This document shows positions 36,555-47,661 of a DNA stretch of 64,000 nucleotides, piece by piece (the stretch's first letter is position 1; the number at the start of each line of letters is the position of its first letter). Source of the stretch: Rhynochetos jubatus. Taxonomy: Eukaryota > Chordata > Aves > Eurypygiformes > Rhynochetidae. A model generated the notes under the pieces. It ran no database searches. It was not told the DNA's origin and saw nothing but the letters and a program-made list of their open reading frames with translations. Both the position numbers and the translations under genes were made by a program. Where the stretch lies: positions 15,947,501 to 16,011,500 of the forward strand of contig CM050656.1 of NCBI GenBank assembly GCA_027574665.1. The letters run 5' to 3'.

Positions 36555-38004
36555 CAGAAAAGTCAAAAAGAAATCGTAAGCAGGGAAATCCAGGAATCCA
36601 AGTGTAAGAAGCAACGAAAAAAATGCTGTTGTAAGTAGTAAAATAGAGAAGGTCAATTCTACACTGATATGAAACAATGTAACTGGTTTATTTGTTAAGT
36701 GTCATTTTCCTTTCAAAGTTCAAGGTCAATTCCCTACTTGTTTTGGTAAAGTGAAGTGATAAATTGTGTTCTCTTGGGTTGTGGTGATACATTTGCAGTT
36801 ACAGGAAAAATCTTATCTTGTAATTTAGAGCAACCAGGACTCAAACTCCCTTTGCCTGAAACCCTGTAAAGTGTGCTTAAAAGAGGCTGTCAGGACTTTT
36901 CACTTGTCAGCTCAGGGGCCATACCCCTGCCACAAAGGACAGTCGAGTAATGTACAATCAGTGGGACAAGATTCCTACTTAAATATGTGCAGAATAGGAC
37001 ACTTGTGGCCCTTTTGTCCCTTGAGGGAAAAAAAAAAGAAAATCTGAAAATTTACGATACCCTCAATCTTGTTCAAACTTCACACAGTTTTACAACATCA
37101 GGAAATTAGATCACATTCATAAGTTTTTCAGGGCCACACAACAGTGCTAAGCAGATTCAGGTTCAGTTCTTAGACCTTCCCCGAAGTCTCCACTCACATG
37201 CGTCAGTATAACATGAGGGACATATGCAATTTCTAATCTTTCAGTATTTTTCATACATTGCATTTTTCAGACCCTAGACCACTTTTCCAGATGTAGGTGC
37301 ATCACAGGAATGACTGACTTGCTCCTTCTGTGGTGGAGTATTTTTAGATATGCTGACCAAAACTCAAAGGAGTCTCTCTGTTCCTCTTGCTCTATGAACA
37401 CTTACACAAGATCTGCTCTTTGTAACTGCACTGCTACACCCTCACTCCCACCCCCCATCCCCACTTCAGTATTGCAGGAAAGTTTCTGCTCTGCAAAATG
37501 CTTTATGGAAACATATTGCTTGCGTACTTATCCAAGCTGAAACTCATTTTGGTATTTACAGGGCATGGTTTGATTCTCTGTACAAGCTATTTCATTATTC
37601 CCTTGTCTTTTTGGTATTTCTTCTTTCCATTTTAGCAACCTCCTCAAATTGCATAAGAAAAATGTAGATTTATTCCCTCATCTCTGATGAACAAAGATGT
37701 TGAATATGCTACTGCAAGAATGAGTGTCATCATATTACAAAATTATAATCATACAAGTATCAGTAAGAAGAACACTTAAGAATTAACAGCTTTTAATGGG
37801 TATGAGAAATAGCTTACAGAAAACAAACCATAGTTAAGAATATCTTGACCATAGCCACATGAGAGCATATATTTATCCCTTACATCTAAATGTTATTCAG
37901 TAAAACAAAACAGATTTCTCCTGAATTACAGACAGATTGTATTTACTCCTTACCAGTTATGTTGCTTCTCACCAAAGTGTTGCTCCCCCATCATATTTTA
38001 ATCT

Positions 38005-38021
38005 AAAAAAAAAAAAAAAAA
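38005..38021. repeat. A17 homopolymer
   Basis: Seventeen A residues. No retroposon body is recognised next to it on either side. Confidence 0.8.
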
Positions 38022-38849
38022 GCCCAGATGTTTATCACAAGAACCTGTGACAGTGACTTTTGTCAGTACACTTCTCACCGGCAACTGTAACTTTGATTTT
38101 TGCACTATAATTTTGACATTTACATCGGTCAAGATGTACTCTTCATGGAACACAAAGAAGAAAAAGGTGCTCATAAAAAGAACATCTAAATAAGATCCAA
38201 ATGACAAAAGAAAACCCAACAGAAAATATTCATGAGCTTAAATTAAAAAAAATAAATTAAAAAACAGAACTTAAGAAAATAGGCTGGATCAACAGATTAG
38301 ACAGGCCATCCCCTGGTGTGCCCATCAGCTGGAACTCTCATATGGAGCTTAGACTCGTGCCAGCTCATTGCCAAGAGGGGTCCAGGCTGCCTCACAGTTC
38401 TGGGGCAGGTTTCCTCCCAGGGCAGGGAGGTGTGACTGGCACTCTCAAGCAGGTGGTGCAGGGACTCTGCAGCAGGGATGTGGTTGCAGTGACTGAGGAT
38501 GTCACTAACCACTTCTGCCTCACGGCATTTCTCATTCATGATGAGGAAAACTAAATATAACCACCACAAAGTACAGTAAAAGCAACCCTATTATAGCTAG
38601 TCCTTCTTGCACACAACAGATTCACTATGCAGGGGGCAAGGACTGATGGTATGGGAGTGCAAATCCTTTTTAATAGAATGAGGTATAAACAAAATAAAAG
38701 TGAAGCATGTACAGTGCTTCCCTTTTCTATGAAGAGGTCAGGAGTTCACTTTTGAAGAAGGAAAGGTTGGGGGGTTTTGAAGTCTGTAATGCTAGTAGTA
38801 TTACTAAAATGATTAGACAGTCTTAAAAACCATGGCCAGACAAATATCC

Positions 38850-39160
38850 AAATGTGCTAAGGAAGTGGGGAGAGAAACTAAGGAATTAGCAGGCACATTC
38901 ACAAGTTCATTTAGTTTAGAAGAGACCCCTGGGGACTGGAAAGTGGCTAACATAACAAAGTTATTTTAAAAGTGCCTGGAGACATAACAGGAAACCATAG
39001 ACCAGTTAGCTTGATATAAAGTGGGGAGAAACTCCTAGAATATCAAATGGGAAAACACTTGAAGAAGCACAGCTTGATTAAGGATTGACAGTGTAAGAGT
39101 ACAGAGAGGCGGGAGATTGGGGTTCATGGCTCGCTAACTCGTTGGGATTCTTTGAGAGAG
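38850..39160 (+). mobile_element. Ancient CR1-like LINE, reverse-transcriptase fragment
   Basis: In order on the plus strand: 'ctaaggaattagcagg' (KELAG, the block before the palm region), 'ggggactggaaagtggctaac' (GDWKVAN), 'catagaccagttagcttgata' (HRPVSLI), and 'catggctcgctaactcgttgggattctttgagag', which matches the 'CLTNLLEFFE' block. The order and spacing match the first third of the reverse transcriptase of an old amniote CR1-type LINE, related to the piece at 54770-55477. Frame changes and stops break it. No 3' end is present nearby. Confidence 0.65.
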
Positions 39161-41465
39161 ATTTCTGCCATGGTAGTCAGGGAATGCAGTAGGCACCACC
39201 GATATAAATCCTTATCTCTATTAAAGAAAGCGTATGCTCTATTTCAGACAAGAATTAACTCTTTACTTGATGGTACACCACCACAGTCTCTGTGCAGAAA
39301 AATCCGATCATGTCCAAAGAACCAAGTCAGACACACCAAAATATTCCCTGACAAATACCACCTTTTATGGAAAGCTGGTCCTTCCATAAATACATTTCTT
39401 GTACAGAAATAATATAAAGTAAATCTAATGAAGAATTTAGTGATACTTTCCATCAGCTCTTTCTGGCTATATCAGTAGCAATGTTGCTTATCAGAAATCC
39501 TCATTAAATGCTGTAAAATACATTGAAAAAAAAAAGAGAAAAATTAAGAATTGGATCCTGTTTTTAAATCCTCAAAATGAAAACAGCTTGAAGTTTGATT
39601 TCTTTATACTTTACATGAAAGCAAGCACATTCTCTTGATATGCCACAGTCTGTAGATAATGAACCAGGCAGAAAAGACAGCACTGAAAGTCTGCTTTGAT
39701 TCATGGGCGAGACAGCACAATAATGGCAATGAATATGAAGCCGTCTACCACTCAGTAAGCATTTCAAATCAGTTTCATGATTATAAATAATTGTTACCAT
39801 ATTTGTAAAACTGAACACTAAATTCCTCTTTTTGTTAAAGAGATAATTGTCCAATTCATGTGAGCAGAAGTTATTCTCCTTCCTCTCTCTAAGTAGCTGT
39901 TACTTGTGCTAAGTTTTATTACATGAAATAAGAGAGCTGAGATACTGATCAGCACAGTTAACTGAACTGAAATGTTACCCAAAAATGAAATGTTGCTGCA
40001 AAGGAAACATTTGGCAAATGCAGAAGTCAGATTGTGGTCATGCAGAAGCATTTTATGATTAGCAATGTCTCATTCTATTCTTCTGCCTGCCCTTGAGGAG
40101 CCAGAATTAACTTGGATTTCTTGCTATAGGTTGTGTGCTCCCAGTCTCGGATGACTGCTTATGTGTTGGTTTGAGAACCAAGCTGGTTGACAAGACCTGC
40201 CATTGTCAAACACAAATAGCCTGCATTAACAGCAGAGCCACCACACGTGAACTCACAAGCCAGAAATATACCTGCATTACCTGAAGGAAGACTGTAAAGT
40301 ATGAACTAAATATGTTTACTTAATGATGAATTTGGTACTTTCCCTCACAATGAAGAATTTCAACACTTAAAAAAAAAATGGTGAAAAATAATTTAAGGAC
40401 TCATTTTACCAAATTTGTGTGACAAGGCAACAGAGTAACTAAAACATTAAATAAAAAATAAATATTTAACTTACATCATTGGTAAAACTCATGTGAACCC
40501 AGTTCTGTTTGCAGAAAGGTGGGATAAGCTTGACGTGGCAGAATTATTCATTGAAAAATCCTGTTTTGCAGTCAACTGATAAGATTCTTGAACAAAAAGT
40601 AGCAACCCTACCAGAAAATCAACCAGCAAAGAAAGGTTCATAAAGAGATGCTGGGTTAAGACCAAAAGTTGAAACAACTGCTTTAAAAGACCAGTTGGGA
40701 AGAATCCTGTAAGCTATTTTTTGTCCTGCCTTGGGAGAAAAAGAAGAAAAGAAAAAGAAAAAGACAAAACCATCAACCACACGCATCTAAAACCAATAAT
40801 ACTACCCACTTGACCAATAACTGAGGGGGAAAAAGTAAACTGGAATCAGAAGGTCTGTATGATAGTCCATATGCCTTAACTTGTAGCTCACCAACACTAA
40901 TTATGCTAGACGGCAATTAAATAAATACAGCAATATCTGTGATGACTGAAATCGTGTCTCAAGCACTGTGAACAGAATAAATGGAAAGAAACATTTAAAC
41001 ATCATCTAAAACATGGCATTCACAGCTACTTGTATTCATGCCTTTTCTCAGATTTTTCTTAATCTTTCACCAGCCTGAAAAATATCTGGTTTCCATTCAA
41101 GGAGCAAGTGTCATCACCTTCTCCGTATACATCCACAGCAAATCTGCACGTATGATATGGAGTGCCATGGTGTGCTTTGCAACAGTTTTTGCAGCCAAGT
41201 ATTTCTGTTTCATACTCCACATTTGCCTGCAGAAGTGCCAACATGGCTTTTTGCTACTCCCTCCCTCTCTTTATAACAAAGGAACAAATATCCCATAGAG
41301 GTTCTACTATTATCAACATAAATCAGTCCTCAAGATAATATCTACCAGTCAAATCCTTTAAGTAATGATTTTCATGATGGACTAAAGCAACCTGTTTTCT
41401 TATTCTTTTTTTCAGAAAAAAAAAAAAATCACCATGTCCACAGCCTGATAAAATAACAGAAACAT
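39161..41465. other. Gene-free stretch
   Basis: No exon recognised. Contains a purine-only tract at 40733-40764 and a weak MIR-like phrase near 40838-40875 ('ggaatcagaaggtctgtatgatagtcc'), too eroded to call. Otherwise AT-rich. Confidence 0.5.
40733..40764. repeat. Purine-only (GA) tract
   Basis: Thirty-two bases of G and A only, with partly mirror-symmetric (GAAAAA) spacing. Could adopt triplex structure, but such tracts are frequent. Confidence 0.7.
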
Positions 41466-41583
41466 GTAATCATTTAGATTGGAAAAGACCTTTCAAATCA
41501 TCAAGTCCAACTGTAAACCAGTGTTAACTGCCAAGTTCATCATTAAACCATGACTCTAAATGCCACACCTACATATCTTTGTC
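41466..41583 (-). mobile_element. CR1 LINE 3'-end fragment
   Basis: The plus strand reads 'aatcatttagattggaaaag' then 'acctttcaaatcatcaagtccaac', with 'aaaccatgactctaaatgccacacctac' further on. This is the reverse complement of a CR1 3' end (consensus 'gttggactcgatgatcttaaaggtcttttccaacctaaatgatt'). About 118 bp remain before the match is lost at an A13 run (41584-41596). Confidence 0.8.
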
Positions 41584-42047
41584 AAAAAAAAAAAAATGTA
41601 ATGGGGTTTGGCTGTTCATTTCTCCAGATCTCTGGATGTCACTGATTCTGGATGTGCTGAAAAGAAGTGAGAAGTAACGCTACCTCAGGCCAACCTCCAA
41701 CCACCAGAGAAAGCATGCCCCTACCTGTTCCTCTTTCCTCCTATGTCCAGAGCTGTAGCCAAACACCTTGTTATCCATAGCACTGCCTGCCTGCGAGTGG
41801 TCCCGAGCCAGATTCCAGGTCCTATCACTGTCTGCAGGTTGACATGACCACAAGCCTTCAAGCCAGCACTTGTCACTGCCTGCAGAAAAAACTCCTAATT
41901 CCTGACTGCTCATACAGAAGTTGCTAGAAGCTGGAAGCAGACTCCCAGCTCTCCCTTGTACCTTTCTGAGATGATTCACATAGCTCAGCCTGAAAATCTG
42001 TAATTGCAATTACTAATAGCCCTAGCTAAATTGCTGGTTTGAAGGCT

Positions 42048-42067
42048 CCCCCCCCCCCCCCCCCCCC
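42048..42067 (-). repeat. C20 homopolymer (G20 on the minus strand)
   Basis: Twenty C residues followed by g and ccc. The minus strand could form quadruplexes, and the exact length is uncertain because such runs are error-prone in sequencing. Confidence 0.85.
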
Positions 42068-42230
42068 GCCCAATTACTTTCCCATCGCCAGATTACATAG
42101 TATTACCTGAAATGTCAAAGATTTTAGGGCTTTATCAGAATTGGCTAAACTGGTTAGTATGAAATCTTTTTAATGAGATTAGCTACTTAAAACAATGACA
42201 AACCTTGAAACCTTGTATTTGGCTGACTTT

Positions 42231-42245
42231 ATATATATATATATA
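42231..42245. repeat. AT microsatellite
   Basis: Seven AT units plus one base, then 'aaataa'. Short and likely variable. Confidence 0.75.
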
Positions 42246-42849
42246 AATAATATCAGTGAGTTTTACTCCTGGTAATGCAGTAACCGGATAAAACTGGTAG
42301 TGGCTATAATGAGATACCCACATAGCTGATACTTCTGAGGAACTTACAAATATGGACTATCAAAATACTTTTGCTCAGCCCCTTCTTTACGCCTTCATGC
42401 AAATCTCCACTTTCTTCCAAGTCCTAGTGACAGCAGACGGTTTTCTCTGCACAGCTATCTTCTGGTTATAAACTTCACACTAAACAACTCTGAGAACAGC
42501 CAGATAGTCTTTCAAGTCACAGCAAAAGGCACCAACCCTTTCACAGCAATATGAAAAACAATCCCGGGGTTGTTGGGTCAGGTTGTTTTTCAACTGTTAT
42601 GTTGTAAATAAAGTAGTAAATCAAAAAATATTCAAACAATGTAAAACACGGCATTTTTTAGACTGGCATGTCTCAAACACCTTGCCCAATTCATTTCCCT
42701 CACCATCCTCTCAAAAAAAAAAAAAATTCTCCTGTGGCAGGGGACAGCACATGAGAAATGTCTTGGCTGCACAGCAAAGTTGAAAATGAAATCAAACTTA
42801 GATTTATGGCAAAAAAAGCTAATTACTGGCTTAAACATGGAAACAATTG

Positions 42850-43530
42850 TCTCATGTAATATATTGTGATGAATCAGCAGAGCAGTGAAAGGTCATTGGG
42901 GACAGCATGAGGAATGAAGCTGCTGCTTCTATCAAGGGGTCATACGTCATCAAGAGAGGGCAAACAATCCTGGAGCAGCTGCTAGAAAAAGCTGGCCAGC
43001 CTGGGACAGGCCCAGAGATCGGGGAGAAACGTGTTTCATCGCATAGTATTAGTGGGATGGAAGTGACAGCCCCTTGCACTGCCCTGCATGCCCTTGGCAC
43101 AACATGGTGCCGCAGTGCTGGAGAAGCCTCACAAGACCCTCTGGCACCGAATCCTGGCTGGCAGAGCTGTGCGATGCCTGCTCACCCTGTAGAAACCGAC
43201 AGACTGATGGAGGATAACCAGCCCTTGGTTGGCTCACTTTGGCTAAGCTGGAAATTTATTAATTGCAACTGTTAAATCTACCAAGACAAATGGGCTCTGC
43301 AGCTGTGCCAGCTCTGCTTTGTCACCTTTCCTTTAAGACATGTTCCAGGTAACTACCAGAGCACAAAAGGCTGTAGAAGGTATGGGCCAGCCAGGTGGCC
43401 CCCTGCACCACAGCGCACGCAGGTGCTTCACAAACACGTGAGGAAAAGAGGCTGCCATATCCCGCCAGTCCACTATCCTCTGAAGAAAATGACTGCCTAT
43501 ATTACCACATAGAAACACCAATATAGTCAC
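42850..43530. other. GC-richer patch with long open frames on both strands
   Basis: A 122-codon plus-strand frame (42907-43275) overlaps minus-strand frames of 82, 62 and 66 codons. I recognise no domain in any. An A-rich tract begins about 30 bases after the patch (43561). That arrangement could come from a retroposed transcript on the plus strand, but no target duplication was found and the frame does not resemble a known protein. Confidence 0.25.
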
Positions 43531-43560
43531 CAAATATTTTGCAATAGGAATCTTTTATGG

Positions 43561-43605
43561 AAAGAAAAAAAAAAAAAAGAAAAAACACAAAAAACCCCCA
43601 CAACC
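43561..43605. repeat. A-rich then A/C-rich tract
   Basis: A-runs broken by G, passing into 'aaaaacacaaaaaaccccc'. Same composition class as the tracts at 18211 and 18375. Confidence 0.65.
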
Positions 43606-44999
43606 TTTCACTTGATGTTACCAGTTTGTTTCCTTTCCTAAATATTGTTTATACCACTCTCATGTCAACTGCTGGGGGCATTTATGTACAACCCATCTAG
43701 CCTACATTAATTTGGAAGCAGAGATCTGTCTTTGATATTGCAGGAGGGCCCATTTGGGGGTTTTGCTTCAGGAGGCTATTTGTTTTTTCTGTTTGTAATC
43801 AAACAAAGCTTTGTCATTTACCAATGTCTGTCTTTTCCATTGTATTTTGCTGCTTTTCAGTATTTGCTTTTTTCACAGGTGTGGTGCTGAATGACAAACA
43901 GAAGATCCCTCTGTTGTAAAATAGGTTACTTTCTCAAGGAATTCTGTACTTTTCAATAAATGATAATTGTTCCTGTAATTGTGTAGCATCATGAGAAACC
44001 TCACTGATACCTAATAGAATCCCAGCCTGCATGGAGCAGAGGAGAAAAACTCTGGGGAGAATGGGTGAGAGGCTGGTATCTTATAAAAAGGAGGGCATGA
44101 CCATGCCTGTTCATACACAGCCCTACCAGCTAAAAACACTGATTTCCTGTCAGAAGGACATATACCTGGCACTTATGCCCACACACACTGCTCAATGAGT
44201 TCAGTGTTAGACTACCACACTCTCTGGAGAGCTCTGCAAGCCTCTGGCCTTCCAGCTCTACTGAAAATCACTACTTCTCTACTTTTTTTTTTTTTTAATA
44301 ATGCACTTTCATCCCTTTTTTACATGATATTGGGTTTAAGTCTGCATAAATTTAAAGATGTTTCATGAAACTCAGCTCAAACTTTGGACTGACCAAACAT
44401 TAACCAAACATTGGTTTATTTTTAGCCAGAGGAACACAAAAGACCAGAGCTGCAGCAAGACCTCAGGTTACTATGGAGTTTTCTGCATTTAATTTCCTTA
44501 AACCCATCCTGATGCTATCCTTCCCCCACTCAGTTTTAATTTACCCCACAGCTGTCTTGTCACATTAGCAGGAAATTTCCATGCCTCATACCAGTACCAC
44601 CAAGAAGAAAACCTGCAATCTTCATTTGATCTGTTACAGAGTAATCTCTCACACAGAGACAAGAAATTTTGGTAGAGACCCTCTACTTAACCATACCTGT
44701 ATGATCATTTGGGGTTTTGGTATTTACATGAAACAGAAAAGCTTTAATATCTCAAAAACTTTTGGCAAAAGCTCAATGGTTTCTAAAGGAAAGCCCTTCC
44801 TGATGGAAAAGTCAGTCGTCTTTGCTTCATTACACAGCTACAGCTCCATTGATCCATTTCACCTTGTTTCACCAATATTTAAAAACACAGAAATTTCAGC
44901 AGGAATGTTTACAGATAATTTTCACTGACTGCAATCAGCCCCAGCTCCCAAATTTCAGAAGACTAAATCATCAGTAACTGCACTGACATCAAACTCCAA

Positions 45000-45104
45000 G
45001 ACATGGTTTAGTGGGGGACTTGACAGTGTTAGGTTTACAGTTAGCCTCGACAATCTTAAAGGTCTTTTCCAACATAAATGATTCTATGATTTGATTCTAT
45101 GACT
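45000..45104 (+). mobile_element. CR1 LINE 3'-end fragment
   Basis: 'acatggtttagtgggggact' and the following 'tgacagtgttagg...cgacaatcttaaaggtctttt', then 'ccaacataaatgattctatgat', form a CR1 3' end in sense orientation, finishing in the repeated ATTCTATGA tail ('gattctatgatttgattctatgact', 45080-45104). About 105 bp, severely 5'-truncated as is usual for CR1. Confidence 0.9.
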
Positions 45105-46257
45105 CTTAGGCTTCCTGCTGGTCTCTATCATAGTTTTCCCCTTTTCTCCTGCATCCTATTTACACACACAGCATCTCTGCCTCTGCTCGTTTCTCACATC
45201 TACCCGTATCCAAGTCTCTTCATTTCACTACTCCATTTATTGCAAATAATCTTCCACACACATACTATCATATCATTTTCCACCAAATACATTTGAAAGG
45301 TAGGTTTCTCTTTCATTTAGTTTCAGCTCTGTCACAATTTTCTGCAGTCTAGCCATCCATCCCTTCCTGACAAGCCAAGGTCCACAGCAGTAATATTGGG
45401 CTGTTACTGTTCTGCTGCTCCAGGAGATGTTCCCAATGGAGGCAGAGAGAACTGAGCATGCACAGCAAATTTACCAGCTTCAGCCTAGCTTCCTGTGTCC
45501 AGCCTCTCTTTTCCATTGTGCATTGCTGTTCTTTTCTTCACCACTGGCTTCCATTATCTTCTATTAATAAAGCCAGTCTTGCTTAGCTGACATAGATCTT
45601 TGTATCACACTGATTGTTCTTCTGGATTACTGCTGATGCAAAACATTACTCTGAGCAGAGAGGCAGCTAAACTGCATGCTAGCATGGCTTGTCACATTTC
45701 CAACAGACAAAAAATATATTTTCCAGGATTGCTAATAAAGTTGGAACATGCCCCTCCTATTTTCTATCTGTGATTCCCCTTTGTTTACATTTTTGTCTGT
45801 TTGTACTTTCTTGTCCTCAAGGAAAGAGGATTAGATATTAACAAAGGCAGCAAAAAAGCTGCTGCTCTTCCCAATTAAATTTAGCTTTTTCATCAAAACC
45901 AAAAAACTACTATTCTTAACATCATTTAGAAGACTATCAGCTGCTGAAGGAAAACGTGAAAAAAAAAATTGCTTTCAGTTTCATTTACTACTTACACTTC
46001 AAGTAGTAGTAATGTCATTACCATGGTGGGTTAAGTATATAAGCACCAAAGTTCTGTGAAGAGAAACAGCATCATCCCATAATGTAGCTGAGAACAAAAT
46101 AAAAGAAACTCTTCTGGTTTGAAATATAAAGTGGTGAACTTCAAATTAATACTCATTAGGAACAGCTGTTCTGAATGAAACTTACCTATCTTAATTAAGT
46201 GGGTGATTCCAGGCTGTCTAGCACCTGTGCCACCAACAGGTTTTTAAACATTTTTAA

Positions 46258-46293
46258 GTTTTGGGGTTTTGTTTTGTTGGGTTTTTTTTTCTC
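46258..46293. repeat. T/G-rich low-complexity tract
   Basis: 'gttttggggttttgttttgttggg' followed by T9. Same class as 19229-19298 and 36484-36554. Confidence 0.7.
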
Positions 46294-47631
46294 CTGTGTA
46301 CTTTTTTAAAGAGGTGGAAAGGCATTTCATGATGGTTTATTACAATTAAACTAGGTAAAAATGCCTGCACTAGAATCCTTCAATCTGGTTTTAATGCTTA
46401 ATGTATAATATTTTTGGCTTTGACTCTTCAGCCACATTTTGCCCATGAAAATTAACACTTTGACATCTACAGAAAATCCCAACTGTTAGAGGAATACAGA
46501 AGTTAAAATGATGACTTTACTTTAGGAACGATTTGAAGAAAATGATATGCCAGACTGGTACAATCGGTGCGATGTGCTATTGGAAACATCAGCTCTCTGA
46601 CAGGATGTCTAAGGTCTAGTAAAGGACTCAATTTTTCCCTTGTGAATTTCAATATCAAAACTTCCACTGCTCTTGACTGGAGCAGTATTAAGTCTGTTTT
46701 GACATGTTAGCTAGTGTATGAGCAGATGACTGTTCTGCTCACCTACATTTTTCCATGCACTTTCAATCAGTACAGTCAAACTACAAGAAGGAAACAGCTT
46801 AGGCATCATCTTTCTAGCAGTCCATAAACTACCAAGTAAAATAGGAGAAGAGTTAAGAAGGAAATAAAGCCCTCTGAGGGATGAGACGGAGGGGACTGAG
46901 CAATTCTCTGAAGACATATTTTTATTGAAGTACACGGTTATTGATACAGCCTGGCCCATACAGCAACAAAATATGTATGTGCTGTCTGTGAACTAAAGTG
47001 ATCCTTTGAAGAGATTTCTCTACTGTATCCAGAGCAGAGGATAAATTGAAACAGATGCAAAAAAAAAAAAACAAACCAAACCTTTCTACTCCACCTACAC
47101 TATGTAATTATGACATTACTTAAACAAGTTTTTATTTACCTGTATTTGATTGAAAATCTTGTTATATTTTTAAAATTTTTATTTTATAGCACAGATTTTT
47201 CTTTATGGGATTAAATTCCTTCTCCTTTCCTCAGTCCTTTTCTTCCTTTGTCTATATTATTTTGCCTCTTTTTGTTCCTCCTTTCCATCTTTTTTTCTGC
47301 CTTTCCTTGTTATTATATTGTAAGCATCATGACATATTTTAACTAAAGCCCCAGAATCTGGAACTGAGTGACCACAGGATGATCCACTACTATCCGCAAA
47401 ACTGATTTCATACAGTTTTGTGCTTTGGTCTAATACCTACCTCCAAAAACCTACAATAATCCCAGGTTCCCCTTTAAACCTAAAAACATGACTGGGAAAA
47501 GACAGCAGCACTGAGACTAGTTTTTATATGCAAGTACTAACCAGTTGACCAGCTGCTATCCAGACAAATTCGCTGTGATGAGTACTGTTTGTTTTATACT
47601 AAGAAACCTTAGGAATGTGATTATTGGTAAC

Positions 47632-47661
47632 ATTATTACTACTACTATTGTTATTATTATT
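47632..47661. repeat. Degenerate trinucleotide repeat (ATT/ACT)
   Basis: 'attattactactactattgttattattat', a short imperfect trinucleotide array. Confidence 0.7.

Larger units (their letters stand above)
32531..38849. other. Gene-free stretch with hairpins and a T/G tract
   Basis: No exon or RNA gene recognised. Holds two adjacent hairpins at 33338-33413, a T/G tract at 36484-36554, an A17 run at 38005-38021, and a patch at 38297-38569 open on both strands (90 and 78 codons) without a known domain. Confidence 0.5.
41584..44999. other. Gene-free stretch with GC-richer patches and a C20 run
   Basis: No exon can be defended. Contains a minus-strand open frame of 109 codons (41680-42009), the C20 run, an AT microsatellite (42231-42245), a GC-richer patch at 42850-43530, an A-rich tract at 43561-43605, and exon-like signals at 43879-43960 discussed under findings. 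Confidence 0.5.

Noticed and set aside
40838-40890. MIR-like phrase 'ggaatcagaaggtctgtatgatagtcc'
   Set aside because: Too short and eroded to separate from chance.
41680-42009. 109-codon minus-strand frame
   Set aside because: No recognisable family; a single short frame between a CR1 scrap and a C-run is expected by chance in GC-richer DNA.
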